Shown in pieces: positions 8,100-16,579 of a DNA stretch of 64,000 nt. The stretch lies in NCBI RefSeq assembly GCF_006738645.1, contig NZ_AP019700.1, positions 5,066,001 through 5,130,000 on the forward strand, read 5' to 3'. Source of the stretch: Stella humosa. GTDB taxonomy: Bacteria; Pseudomonadota; Alphaproteobacteria; ATCC43930; Allostellaceae. The notes below the pieces were generated by a model. That model made no database searches and was not told the DNA's origin. It saw nothing but the letters and a program-made list of their open reading frames with translations. Made by a program: the position numbers and the translations under genes. The stretch's first letter is position 1, and every line of letters begins with the position of its first letter.

Positions 8100-10847
8100 T
8101 CAACCGGCGGCTGGCGCGTCCATGAGCCCGGTCCTTGCGCAGAGACGGCGAAGGACGTCGGCCGTTGCCCAGCCGGTCGCCGGGCGCGCGGCCAGGATCT
8201 CGCCGATCAGACAGCGTCCGATGTCGTCGTCCCAGGCGGGGTCGACCCGCGTCCGGCAGATCTCGTCCAGCCGGTCGACCCATTCTCGCAGCCGCGGCCC
8301 TTGCCGGTGTGGCGATTGCCAGTCGGCGGCATCGCCATCCAGTATCCCCAGCCCGACAAGCGCCGCCAGCAGCCCCACAGACATGTGCTCGGACGCGCGT
8401 CGCAACTGAACCCGGTTGCCGCTTATCCAGCTGAAGGTGCTATGGCGCAGGATGTGAAGGCCCGCCGCCAGTATCCGGTCGATGTCCGGCAGGACCAGCG
8501 CGTCGGGATGGGGTTGGTAGTGGATCGAGAACGGCAGGGCCGCCGACGCAAGCCGCCCCCATTCCTCCCGGTCCGGCGTCGCAGGCCAGTCCTGGGGCCG
8601 CGCGACGCTCAGCAAACTTTCGAAAAGGTCCCGGCTCGCGTGGTCGCGCGCCCAGATGCACCACAGGCGTTCGACCTCGGGCGTCCACAACGGGTAGGCG
8701 CCCCACGGCTCCCCCGCCCGCCGGGCCAGCGCGTAGAGCCGGACCTGGTCCTCCTGCAGCAGGAAAGCGGGCGTCCCGGTCAGGAGATCCCCGGCCGTCG
8801 GCACCTGTTCCCGAAGCGCATAGAAGCCCGGCAGGATCCGCGTGAAGCGCACCTTCTGCACGATCAGCGTTGGGCCGACGCTGTTCACGGAACGGCCCGG
8901 CGGCAGAAAGGTCGGTGCGCGCTCAATAAGTTCGGAAATCCGCATCGGGCCCACGCGCGCAAGCTCGTCGGCAAGTGCCTGGGCTATCGTCTGCTGATCG
9001 TCGACATCGCCGGCCCCAGCCGCGGACTCTCCTGCCGGCTCGGCCGCGCCGGCTTCGTCGCTCGCAATCCGGACGATGGCGTCGCCCGGCCCGATGGCGG
9101 CCCACCAGCCCTCCTGCACCTCGATGAACAGGTGCCGATGCATCTCCAGCACGATCTCCGCGTCCCGGATAGTGCAGGGATCCGGCGGGAAATGGTCGAC
9201 ATAGCGGTCGCACAGGTCCAGCAGGTGGACCACTTCCCCGGCCGCCGCCAGGATCGCATGCAGGCCCAGCGCACGGCGGACGCGGCGGCGGGGAGGATCG
9301 CGTAGGACATAGTTGCCGAACAGATGCCAGCCGGTGAGGCCGAGGATCGCGCGCGCCTGGCGCTGCCGATAGGCGGGCGTCAGGCCAGCCAGATGGAACG
9401 GCAGAGGGACCAGCGCCAGTCGCGCCTCCAGCTCCGGGCGCAGTTCCCGGAGGTCTTCGACCGGCATGTCGGCCGCGACCCAGCCCCCCTCATAGGGTTG
9501 CGCAATGCGGTCGAGCCATTGTCCGGGCGTCAGTTCGCTCAGCTCCAGCCCGAGCGCGAACCACGGCGGCAGGGCCCCGATCCGGTCGGTCAGTTCTGCC
9601 GCGGCGACGTGCCCCTCGCCTCTTGCCAGCATGGTCCAAGCGGAGCCGCCATGCGCGACCAGGGATTTGATCAACACGCCGTCGGTCAAGCGGCGCATCC
9701 GCTGCAACGCCTTGGCCTCGAGCTGGCGAATGCGTTCGCGCGTCACCCCGTGCGCCTGTCCGATCTGCTCCAGAGTCAGCCCCGGCCCGGCCGCCAGGCC
9801 GTATCGCTCTTCGACGACCGCCAGGGAACGCGGGTCGAGCTGGACCAGCGCAGCGCGGAGGCAAGCTTCTACGGGCGGCGGTACGGCGTCGTGGCCGCGG
9901 CCGACAGCCTCGGCCTCCGTCTCGCCATCGTCGACCGATCGGCGCGACAGGCCGTCGCCGAGTAGCCGGCTCAGTTCGCGCCGGATGCCAGGCTCCGGGG
10001 CGACGTCATCCAGGATGAGCGCCTCCGCCTTTGCCGCCAGAGCGGGCCCGAGGCCCGCCGCCTCGAACTCCGCCCGCACCACCACGCCGAGGAAATGCCG
10101 GCCGGCGGCCAGGGAGGTGCGGCCGATGTTCGGCATGCGCAACAGCTCCGGCACCAGCCGGGGATACGCCACGAGCAGCCTGGATAGGGGCGTATCGGCA
10201 TACTCGGCCCGCTCGAACGCGCTCCACAGCCGCAAGGGCACTTCGAAGACCCGCAGCGCCTGTCGCACCGTCACATCGCAGAACAAGGCGCAGAGCGCTT
10301 CGCGGAGTTGCGTGTTGTCCAGGCTGGCACCGGGGAAATCCTGTTCGATCGGCCGGACCCGATGCAGAAGCCGATCAAGCTCGACGGCCGACTTGTGCCC
10401 CAGATTGCGCACATGACGCATGAACAAAGCCGGCGCCCCTTCGCCGGCGGCCAGATACTGGCTGACATGCTGGAGCGGCAGGTCGCCGGCGGCCGCGGCA
10501 ATGCCGATCGCGTTGCGCAGACGGACGCTGGTCGGGTTCAGCGCGACCACTTCGGCAATGAGCGGATCCGTGGGCCGCGAACCGAGCTCGAGGTCGGCTG
10601 CGTCCTCCGAAGACGGCGCAACCGCAAGGCCGCCGATCGGCCCGGCCGGTTCATCTGTGGGTTGCGGAAGGACACCCTCCTGCACCGGCTGGAGCGGTGC
10701 AAACGCGGCCTCGGCACCGGACTTGGCGGCAGGCTCTTGCAGAGCGGGCGATGGCGAGCTGTCCGGCGCGGTCGGGCGAACCCGATCCGCATGCAGGAGG
10801 CCCCGAACACCCCGGACCATGTCGGCCAATCGACGCCATGGCGACAT
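8100..10847 (-). CDS. Large DNA-binding protein with RpoA-CTD-like and sigma-70 region 4 modules
   Basis: This 915-aa protein has a low-complexity Pro/Ala-rich N-terminus (about 25-90). Two helix-hairpin-helix modules like the RNA polymerase alpha C-terminal domain follow: about 103-165, ending VRNLGHKSAVELDRLL, and about 195-255, containing MPNIGRTSLAAG. A textbook sigma-70 region 4 lies at about 330-388 (LTLEQIGQAHGVTRERIRQLEAKALQRMRR). Later come two winged-helix-like repeats (about 530-586 and 620-678), both ending in a strand with an aromatic-Gly pattern (VQEGWWAAIG, LPGFYAL), reminiscent of HARE-HTH domains. Sigma region 2 and the alpha N-terminal domain are absent, so it is neither a true sigma factor nor RpoA. 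It stands alone, 70 nt upstream of the PhyH gene on the same strand, and has a perfect inverted repeat before its ATG. Function unknown; a role in transcription is inferred. Confidence 0.75.
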   Translation of the reverse strand: MSPWRRLADMVRGVRGLLHADRVRPTAPDSSPSPALQEPAAKSGAEAAFAPLQPVQEGVLPQPTDEPAGPIGGLAVAPSSEDAADLELGSRPTDPLIAEVVALNPTSVRLRNAIGIAAAAGDLPLQHVSQYLAAGEGAPALFMRHVRNLGHKSAVELDRLLHRVRPIEQDFPGASLDNTQLREALCALFCDVTVRQALRVFEVPLRLWSAFERAEYADTPLSRLLVAYPRLVPELLRMPNIGRTSLAAGRHFLGVVVRAEFEAAGLGPALAAKAEALILDDVAPEPGIRRELSRLLGDGLSRRSVDDGETEAEAVGRGHDAVPPPVEACLRAALVQLDPRSLAVVEERYGLAAGPGLTLEQIGQAHGVTRERIRQLEAKALQRMRRLTDGVLIKSLVAHGGSAWTMLARGEGHVAAAELTDRIGALPPWFALGLELSELTPGQWLDRIAQPYEGGWVAADMPVEDLRELRPELEARLALVPLPFHLAGLTPAYRQRQARAILGLTGWHLFGNYVLRDPPRRRVRRALGLHAILAAAGEVVHLLDLCDRYVDHFPPDPCTIRDAEIVLEMHRHLFIEVQEGWWAAIGPGDAIVRIASDEAGAAEPAGESAAGAGDVDDQQTIAQALADELARVGPMRISELIERAPTFLPPGRSVNSVGPTLIVQKVRFTRILPGFYALREQVPTAGDLLTGTPAFLLQEDQVRLYALARRAGEPWGAYPLWTPEVERLWCIWARDHASRDLFESLLSVARPQDWPATPDREEWGRLASAALPFSIHYQPHPDALVLPDIDRILAAGLHILRHSTFSWISGNRVQLRRASEHMSVGLLAALVGLGILDGDAADWQSPHRQGPRLREWVDRLDEICRTRVDPAWDDDIGRCLIGEILAARPATGWATADVLRRLCARTGLMDAPAAG

Positions 10848-10871
10848 GGTTCATTTGCCCGCAAAGCAGCA

Positions 10872-10897
10872 GGTTCGACCCCGATCGAGGTCGAACC
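10872..10897 (-). promoter_or_regulatory. Perfect 9-bp inverted repeat upstream of the alpha-CTD/sigma-4 gene
   Basis: GGTTCGACC and GGTCGAACC flank an 8-nt centre, giving a 26-bp dyad that starts 25 nt upstream of the ATG at 10847. It could be an operator, possibly for the product itself, or a 5'-UTR hairpin near the ribosome site. The adjoining 10945-10970 stretch is unusually AT-rich for this genome and may carry the promoter. The dyad is seen directly; the binding partner is unknown. Confidence 0.5.
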
Positions 10898-11013
10898 GTT
10901 CTCTCACCGCCATTCCACCCCCCGCAGCCTGTACGGAAGGTCGTAAAATATCATTTCATATGCAAGTACTTCGCGCGACTACTCGCGGAAGCAACACGAG
11001 TCGAACCAAGCGA

Positions 11014-11418
11014 TCACGGCACCGCTGCCGCCGTCCAGATCACCATCACCGAGGCCGCGGCCAGCACGCCCCAGGTGCCGAGCATGCCGACGCCGCGGCC
11101 GACACTCGGCCCCTCGGACATCGACAGGCCGATGCCATGGCCCAGGCGCGCCACGAACAGGATGCCGCCCATGATGTGCAGGTGCAGCGACCCCCAGCCG
11201 GCGATCGCCAGCAGCAGCAGCAGAACCAGCACCAGCGGCACATACTCGGCGAAATTGCCGTGGGCACGGACGGCGCGGGCGAGTGCCGGGTCGCCGCCGT
11301 CGCCGATGCCGACCTTGGCGCGGTAGCGGTGGCGCACGACGTTGAGCGCGAGCGCCAAGTAGAGCAGGCCGAGCAGGCCCGCCCACAGCATGAGGGCGGC
11401 GATGGCGGGGCGCATCAT
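11014..11418 (-). CDS. MAPEG family membrane protein
   Basis: The 134-aa protein has about four hydrophobic segments: residues 5-26, 58-76, 80-96 and 112-131. It matches the MAPEG superfamily (membrane-associated proteins in eicosanoid and glutathione metabolism), as shown by RAHGNFAEYVPLVLVLL followed by GRLGHG-like RLGHGIGLSMSEGP. Bacterial members such as YecN have poorly defined roles. It is the last gene of the dpaL-carbamoylase operon; one of two adjacent ATGs (11418) overlaps the nitrilase-fold stop. Its connection to that pathway is unclear; it may only share the transcript. Confidence 0.85.
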   Translation of the reverse strand: MMRPAIAALMLWAGLLGLLYLALALNVVRHRYRAKVGIGDGGDPALARAVRAHGNFAEYVPLVLVLLLLLAIAGWGSLHLHIMGGILFVARLGHGIGLSMSEGPSVGRGVGMLGTWGVLAAASVMVIWTAAAVP

Positions 11419-12365
11419 TCGTCTCCTGGCGGCGGCACGACACCCGCCCGCTCGGTGATCAGCCCATAGGCTTCCGGCCGGCGGTGGGCGGCGAAGTTGA
11501 AGATGGTCGTCTTGTAGGAAACGGCGTGGTCGAGGTCGCATGCGGCCACGATCAGTTCGTCGTCGCGGCCCAGCGCCTTGGCCACGATCTCGCCCGAGGG
11601 CGCGATGATCGCCGTGCCGCCGATCAGCATGCAGCCTTCCTCGACGCCGGCCTTGGCGACGCCGACCACCCAGGTGCTGTTCTGGTAGGCGCCGGCCTGC
11701 ATCGAGAGGTGGTTGTGGAACTCCGCCAGATGGTCCTGTTCGGGTGCCGGCGGATGATGCTCGGGCGTGTTGTAGCCGAGCAGCACCATCTCGACCCCCT
11801 GCATCCCCATGACCCTGTAGGTCTCCGGCCAGCGGCGATCGTTGCAGATGCACAGGCCCATGATGCCGCCGAAGGCGCGCGACACCGGCCAGCCCAGGTT
11901 GCCGACCTCGAAGTACCGTTTTTCCAGATGCTGGAACGCGCGCCACGGCTCGTGCCCGGCATGACCGGGCAGGTGGATCTTGCGGTACTTGCCGACGATG
12001 CGGCCGGCCTTGTCGACCAGGATCGAGGTGTTGAAATGGCGGGTACGCCCGTCCTCCACCGTCAGCTCGGCATAGCCGATGGTGAAGCCGATGCCGAGGC
12101 GGGCCGCCTCCTCGAACAGGGGTCGCGTCTCCGGCCCCGGCATCTCGCGCTCGAAGAAGGCGTCGACCTCAGCTTGGTCCTCCATCCACCAGCGCGGGAA
12201 GAAGGTCGTCAGGCCCAGCTCGGGAAAGGCGACCAGGTCGCAGCCCATCGCACGGGCACGGCGCATCAGGTCGATCAGCCGGCGCACCACGTCGGTGCGG
12301 GAATGGGCGCGCTGGATCGGCCCGAGCTGGGCGGCGCCGACGGTGACGATACGGCTCATGCTCAT
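11415..12365 (-). CDS. N-carbamoyl-D-amino acid hydrolase (nitrilase superfamily)
   Basis: The protein is 316 aa. It closely follows the Agrobacterium D-carbamoylase pattern: FPELGLTTFFPRW, FNTSILVDKAGRIVGKYRK, and LCICNDRRWPETYRVMG. The Glu-Lys-Cys catalytic triad falls at E49, K129 and C174. The enzyme removes the carbamoyl group from N-carbamoyl-D-amino acids, giving the D-amino acid, CO2 and ammonia. The first ATG overlaps the upstream M20 gene (ATGA); a second ATG at 12359 has the better spacing from GAGGGG and may be the real start. An M20 carbamoylase/amidohydrolase and dpaL lie directly upstream. Confidence 0.88.
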   Translation of the reverse strand: MSMSRIVTVGAAQLGPIQRAHSRTDVVRRLIDLMRRARAMGCDLVAFPELGLTTFFPRWWMEDQAEVDAFFEREMPGPETRPLFEEAARLGIGFTIGYAELTVEDGRTRHFNTSILVDKAGRIVGKYRKIHLPGHAGHEPWRAFQHLEKRYFEVGNLGWPVSRAFGGIMGLCICNDRRWPETYRVMGMQGVEMVLLGYNTPEHHPPAPEQDHLAEFHNHLSMQAGAYQNSTWVVGVAKAGVEEGCMLIGGTAIIAPSGEIVAKALGRDDELIVAACDLDHAVSYKTTIFNFAAHRRPEAYGLITERAGVVPPPGDE

Positions 12366-13600
12366 TTCCCCTCGGCCAGTTCCAGCAGCGTGTGCAGCAG
12401 CACGTCGGCCCCGGCCTGAAGGTCGGCCGCGTGCGTGAACTCCTTCACATTATGGCTGAGGCCGCCGACGGACGGCGTGAAGATCATCGCCGACGGGCAG
12501 AGCCGCGCCATCATCTGCGCGTCGTGTCCGGCACCCGACGTCATGCGCCGGATCGAATGGCCGAGCCGGCCGGCCACCCGCTCGATGCGGTCGGCGATGC
12601 CGGCGTCGAAAACCACCGGCTCCAGCCGGGCCAGGCGGCGGGCAGTGATCGTCACCCCCTCAGCCTGGGCGAGGTCGGCGGTGAAAGCGGCCAGCCGCCG
12701 CTCGGCCTCCAAGAGCTGCGCCTCGTCGGTGTTGCGCAGGTCGACCGTCATCGTCGCCCGCTGGGCGATGACGTTGATGATGTTGGGCACGAGATCGAGC
12801 TTGCCGACGGTGGCAAGCTGGTTGCCGCCCATCTTGCGGGCCAGTTCGCGCAGGAAGACCGTGATGGCGGCGGCCGCCAGCCCGGCATCGTGGCGCAGGC
12901 GCAAGGGCGTGGTGCCGGCATGGTTCGACTGGCCGGCGATCGTCAGTTCCTGCCAGGAAATGCCCTGCAGGCTGTCGACCGCGCCCAGCGTCACCCCCTC
13001 CAGGTCCAGGACGGGCCCCTGCTCGATATGCAGCTCGACATAGGCGTGCGGCCGGATGGTGCCGACCGCCATGTCGCCGACATAGCCGATGCGGGCCAGT
13101 TCCTCGCCCAGCACCGTGCCGTCGATGCCGCGCGCCGCCAGGGCCTCCGCCAACGACAAGCCGCCCGCATGGACGAGGCTGCCCATCATATCGGGCGTGT
13201 AGCGGGCACCCTCCTCGTTCGTGAAGACGGCGACGCAGAGCGGGCGACGGGTGAGGATTTCCGCCTCGTTGAGGACGCGCACGACCTCCAGCCCGGCCAG
13301 CACGCCGTAGTTGCCGTCATAGCGGCCGCCAGTGCGCACCGTGTCGATGTGCGAGCCCGTCATCACCGGCGCAGCGTCGGTGCGGCCGGCGCGCATGCCG
13401 AAGATATTGCCGATGGCGTCGATCTGCACGAAGAGGCCCAGCTCGCGCATCCACTCGACCACCCGGTCGCGGCCGGCGCGGTCCTCGTCGGTCAGGGCCA
13501 GGCGGCAGCAGCCACCGCCGTCGATGGCACCGATGGCGGCCAGCGCATCCAGGCGCGCCGTCAGCCGCGCCGGGTCGATCCGCAGCGCTGCCGGGTTCAT
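12362..13600 (-). CDS. M20-family N-carbamoyl-L-amino-acid hydrolase / allantoate amidohydrolase
   Basis: This 412-aa enzyme belongs to the hydantoinase/carbamoylase branch of peptidase family M20. Metal ligands are visible in GSHIDTVRTGGRYDGNYG (His, Asp), FTNEEGARY (Glu), HIEQGP (His) and GAGHDAQ (His). The dimerisation/lid domain includes NHAGTTPLRLRHDA. Family members hydrolyse N-carbamoyl-L-amino acids, ureidoglycine or allantoate. No allantoin genes are nearby, whereas a D-carbamoylase follows (ATGA overlap) and dpaL precedes (ATGA overlap), so a ureido-amino acid is the likelier substrate. Confidence 0.87.
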   Translation of the reverse strand: MNPAALRIDPARLTARLDALAAIGAIDGGGCCRLALTDEDRAGRDRVVEWMRELGLFVQIDAIGNIFGMRAGRTDAAPVMTGSHIDTVRTGGRYDGNYGVLAGLEVVRVLNEAEILTRRPLCVAVFTNEEGARYTPDMMGSLVHAGGLSLAEALAARGIDGTVLGEELARIGYVGDMAVGTIRPHAYVELHIEQGPVLDLEGVTLGAVDSLQGISWQELTIAGQSNHAGTTPLRLRHDAGLAAAAITVFLRELARKMGGNQLATVGKLDLVPNIINVIAQRATMTVDLRNTDEAQLLEAERRLAAFTADLAQAEGVTITARRLARLEPVVFDAGIADRIERVAGRLGHSIRRMTSGAGHDAQMMARLCPSAMIFTPSVGGLSHNVKEFTHAADLQAGADVLLHTLLELAEGK

Positions 13601-14811
13601 GCCACGGGCCGCACGGCGGCCGCCGGTCGTCCCACCAGCTCGGCATAGAGGGTGGGGTCGGTGTCGCCCTCGCTGCCGAACAGCAGCACGCGGGAACCGG
13701 CATCCAGGCCGAGCCGCCGGCGGCTGTCCGCGTCACCCATGGCGGCCATCAGGCCGGCCAATCCACCGACGCCGGATTCCCCGGCCACGACGGGCGGCGC
13801 GCCCGCAGCCAGTTCACGCATGGCAGCGATCGCGGCGTCATCGGGAATGGTCATGAAGGCATCGGCGCCCGTGTCCAGCACCTGCCAGGCGATCAGCGAG
13901 ACCTCGCCGCAGGCGAGCCCGGCCATGATCGTATCGAGCGCGCCGGGGAAGACCGTCGGCCGGCCGGCCTCGGCGCTGGCGTAGAGGCAGGCCGCCTTTT
14001 CCGGCTCGACCACGACGAAGCGCGGGCGGTCCGCGCCCAGGCGTTCCCAGAAATGGCCGCAGATGGCGGCCGCCAACCCACCGACGCCGGCCTGGACGAA
14101 GATATGGGTCGGCAGGGTTCCCGCCGGCAATTGCGCCAGCGCCTCGTCGGCCATCACGGCATAACCCTGCATGACGTCGCGCGGCACGTCGACATAGCCG
14201 GGATAGGAGGTGTCGGAGACGACGAACCAGCCGTTGCGCGCCGCGTCGTCGGCGGCGCGACGGACGGAATCGTCGTAGTTGCCGGGGGTGCGCACGACTT
14301 CGGCGCCGAAATCGGCGATCGCCTGCCGGCGGCCCTCGCTCACCGTCTCGTGGATATAGATGACGCAGCGGCAGCCGAAGGTCCGCGCACCCCAGGCGAC
14401 CGAGCGGCCGTGATTGCCGTCCGTGGCGCAGGTGACGGTAAGCCCCGCCACCAGGTCGCGATGGCGGCCGGCGACGAGGTCGGCGGCCCCGACCGTCTCG
14501 CCCGTGCGGGCCGCGATCTCGCGCGCCAGCAGGCGGAACACCGCATAGGCCCCGCCCAGCGCCTTGAAGCTGCCGAGCCCGAAGCGCCCGCTCTCGTCCT
14601 TGTACCAGATGGCATCGAGGCCCAGGTCGCGGGCCAGTCCCGGCAGGCCGACCAGCGGGGTCGGCGCGTAGCCGGGCCAGCGGGCGATCTCGCCCTGTGC
14701 CTCGGCAAAGGCATTCTCGTTGAGGACGGCGCGCTGGTCGGCGCCATAGGGGGCGTCCCTGCCCGCGGCGCGCGGGTTGGGGAGCAGGCGATGGGGAATG
14801 GCCGTCGGCAT
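13597..14811 (-). CDS. dpaL: Diaminopropionate ammonia-lyase
   Basis: The 404-aa protein is a fold-type II PLP enzyme. The PLP lysine is K83 in GLGSFKALGGAYA, and the phosphate loop and C-terminal GSEGDTDP motif are typical of diaminopropionate ammonia-lyase. DpaL/YgeX converts D- or L-2,3-diaminopropionate to pyruvate and two ammonia. The longer frame upstream of 14811 is Arg-rich and runs into the divergent promoter region, so I use the ATG at 14811. It opens a four-gene operon with two N-carbamoylases. E. coli ygeX similarly sits by ygeY and hydantoinase/carbamate genes, which supports the pairing. Confidence 0.9.
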   Translation of the reverse strand: MPTAIPHRLLPNPRAAGRDAPYGADQRAVLNENAFAEAQGEIARWPGYAPTPLVGLPGLARDLGLDAIWYKDESGRFGLGSFKALGGAYAVFRLLAREIAARTGETVGAADLVAGRHRDLVAGLTVTCATDGNHGRSVAWGARTFGCRCVIYIHETVSEGRRQAIADFGAEVVRTPGNYDDSVRRAADDAARNGWFVVSDTSYPGYVDVPRDVMQGYAVMADEALAQLPAGTLPTHIFVQAGVGGLAAAICGHFWERLGADRPRFVVVEPEKAACLYASAEAGRPTVFPGALDTIMAGLACGEVSLIAWQVLDTGADAFMTIPDDAAIAAMRELAAGAPPVVAGESGVGGLAGLMAAMGDADSRRRLGLDAGSRVLLFGSEGDTDPTLYAELVGRPAAAVRPVA

Positions 14812-14895
14812 GATTGGCAGAGAGTAGCCCGAGCCCGCGCGTCGCGGCGAGCCGGCAAAGAACGCGGACCGGACTGCAGACGCCCTGCGGCGTGC

Positions 14896-14924
14896 TTGAC
14901 CGGGCGGCGTGCGCCGCCCTACGC
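14896..14924 (+). promoter_or_regulatory. Candidate promoter/operator upstream of the LctP-type permease
   Basis: A TTGACC hexamer (14896-14901) is followed at once by a perfect 8-bp hairpin GGGCGGCG-tg-CGCCGCCC (14902-14919), which would fill the -35/-10 spacer. The -10 position is poor (CTACGC), so this may be a weak or activated promoter, or only an operator-like palindrome. It lies about 80 nt before the permease ATG in the divergent dpaL/permease region. Confidence 0.3.
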
Positions 14925-14999
14925 AACGGGATTGCCGGCGCGACGCTGCATTCACTCGGCCTCCCCAAATCGAAACGGGGCGCGGGAGCCACATCCCCG

Positions 15000-16463
15000 A
15001 TGATCTATCTTGTCTGGACGCTGCCCGCGGTCGCGGTGATCGCGGCAATCGCGAGCGGCCGGATGGGAACGCTGGGAGCCTCGCTCCTTGGCCTCGCAAT
15101 CGCGCTCGTGGTGGCGCCGCTGACCGCGCCGGTCGCGTTCCATGCCGCCGACGCCGCCGTCTCCCTCGCCCGGGGCGCCTGGATCGGCTGGATCGTCGTG
15201 CCATACATCCTGGGCGGGCTGCTGTTCTGGAATATCGCCATCCGGCCCGGCGGTGCTGCGGTGCCGGTCGAAGCCGCACCGGCGGACGCGCGCGCCAGGC
15301 GCCGGCTGCTGTTCACCGCCTGCTTCCTCATCGGCCCCTTCGCCGAGTCCGCCACCGGCTTCGGCGTCGGCATCATCGGCACGATGATGCTGGTCCGCCG
15401 GCTGGATCTGGCGCCGATCCACCTCCTGGCATTCAGCCTGCTCAGCCAGACCATGATCCTGTGGGGCGGCATGGGCAGCGGCGCCATCATCGGCGCTGCC
15501 CTGGCCCGCACGGACCCGATCACGCTGGCCGTCCATGCGAGCTACATCGTCGCCGTCTTCAACGCCGCCTGGCTGCCGCTCTACTGGCGCATGGCCGAGA
15601 AGGCAGGCGTCGCGGCGCCCTGGCGCGAACGGATCGGCGAAGCGCTGTGGCTCGGCACCAGCCTCGTCCTGGTGATCGGCGCCACGGCCCTGCTCGGGCC
15701 GGAGACGGCCATGCTCGCGGCCTACGGCCCGATGATCGTCCTGCGCTGGCTGGCCGACCAACGCCCCGACCGACGCGCCCTCGTCCAGGCCATGCGGCGC
15801 ATGGCGCCGTTCATGCTCGTGATCGGCTGGCTGGTCGTGACGCGGCTGCTGCCGCCGCTGACCCACTTCCTCGAGCAGGCCGGCCGGATGCTGCCCTTCG
15901 CCGGCGTGCCCGCATGGTCGCCGCTGTTCCATGCGGGCACCTGGCTCGTCGTCGGCGCAATCCTGACCGGCCTTGCGCGCGGGCGCGCGGCGACCTTCCC
16001 GGCCGAGATCCGGGCCGCCTGGAAGACCGGCCGTCTCGCCGTCCTGACGATCATCACCTTCGCCATGATGGCCGAGCTGCTGTCGGGCTCGGGCATCGCC
16101 GACGGGTTGGCGCGCGGCATGTTCACGGCCCTGGACCGCTGGGCGATCATTGCCACGCCGCAGATCTCTGCCGTGATCGGGGCGCTGGCCAACAGCGGCA
16201 ATGGCGCCAACGGGCTGTTCATGGCGTCCCAGGTCAGCCTTGCGACGGAGGCGGGCCTCAACGTCGCCGCCGTGATCGCGCTGCAGCACGCCGCGGCCCT
16301 GTCGCTCAATCTGGTCTCGCCGGTGCGCATGTCGATCGTCTGCAGCCTTGCCCATACGCCGGGGCGGGAACGGGATGCCTACCGGATCATGCTGCCCTTC
16401 GCCGTCGCGGTCGTGGTCATCCTCCTTGCCTGCTCGGTCCTCGTGGCCGCGCGGGCGATATAG
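15000..16463 (+). CDS. L-lactate permease (LctP) family transporter
   Basis: The protein is about 487 aa with 12 or more hydrophobic segments. It has LctP-family signatures: FLIGPFAESATGFGVGIIGTMM, LLSQTMILWGGMGSG, and near the C-terminus NSGNGANGLFMASQ and LQHAAALSLNLVSPVRMSI. Characterised members import L-lactate or glycolate with protons; this divergent copy lies next to dpaL and carbamoylases, so another small hydroxy- or amino-acid is possible. The long upstream extension (from 14814) is out of character, so I place the start at 15000, immediately before MIYLVWTLPA. It is divergent from dpaL and may be co-regulated with it. Confidence 0.83.
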   Translation: MIYLVWTLPAVAVIAAIASGRMGTLGASLLGLAIALVVAPLTAPVAFHAADAAVSLARGAWIGWIVVPYILGGLLFWNIAIRPGGAAVPVEAAPADARARRRLLFTACFLIGPFAESATGFGVGIIGTMMLVRRLDLAPIHLLAFSLLSQTMILWGGMGSGAIIGAALARTDPITLAVHASYIVAVFNAAWLPLYWRMAEKAGVAAPWRERIGEALWLGTSLVLVIGATALLGPETAMLAAYGPMIVLRWLADQRPDRRALVQAMRRMAPFMLVIGWLVVTRLLPPLTHFLEQAGRMLPFAGVPAWSPLFHAGTWLVVGAILTGLARGRAATFPAEIRAAWKTGRLAVLTIITFAMMAELLSGSGIADGLARGMFTALDRWAIIATPQISAVIGALANSGNGANGLFMASQVSLATEAGLNVAAVIALQHAAALSLNLVSPVRMSIVCSLAHTPGRERDAYRIMLPFAVAVVVILLACSVLVAARAI

Positions 16464-16579
16464 CCGCTTCGTCGGACGCCGGCGCGATTGCCCTCTTGTC
16501 GGCCGCCGCCCGCGCGCGGTACGGGAATCGTCCCTCCTTCATCGACCGCCGCCCGTCCCCCATTCCCGGAGCGCCCGCC

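Noticed and set aside
10872-10897. A possible tRNA T-arm because of GGTTCGA
   Set aside because: No acceptor, D or anticodon arms can be folded around it, and the repeat is a simple dyad.
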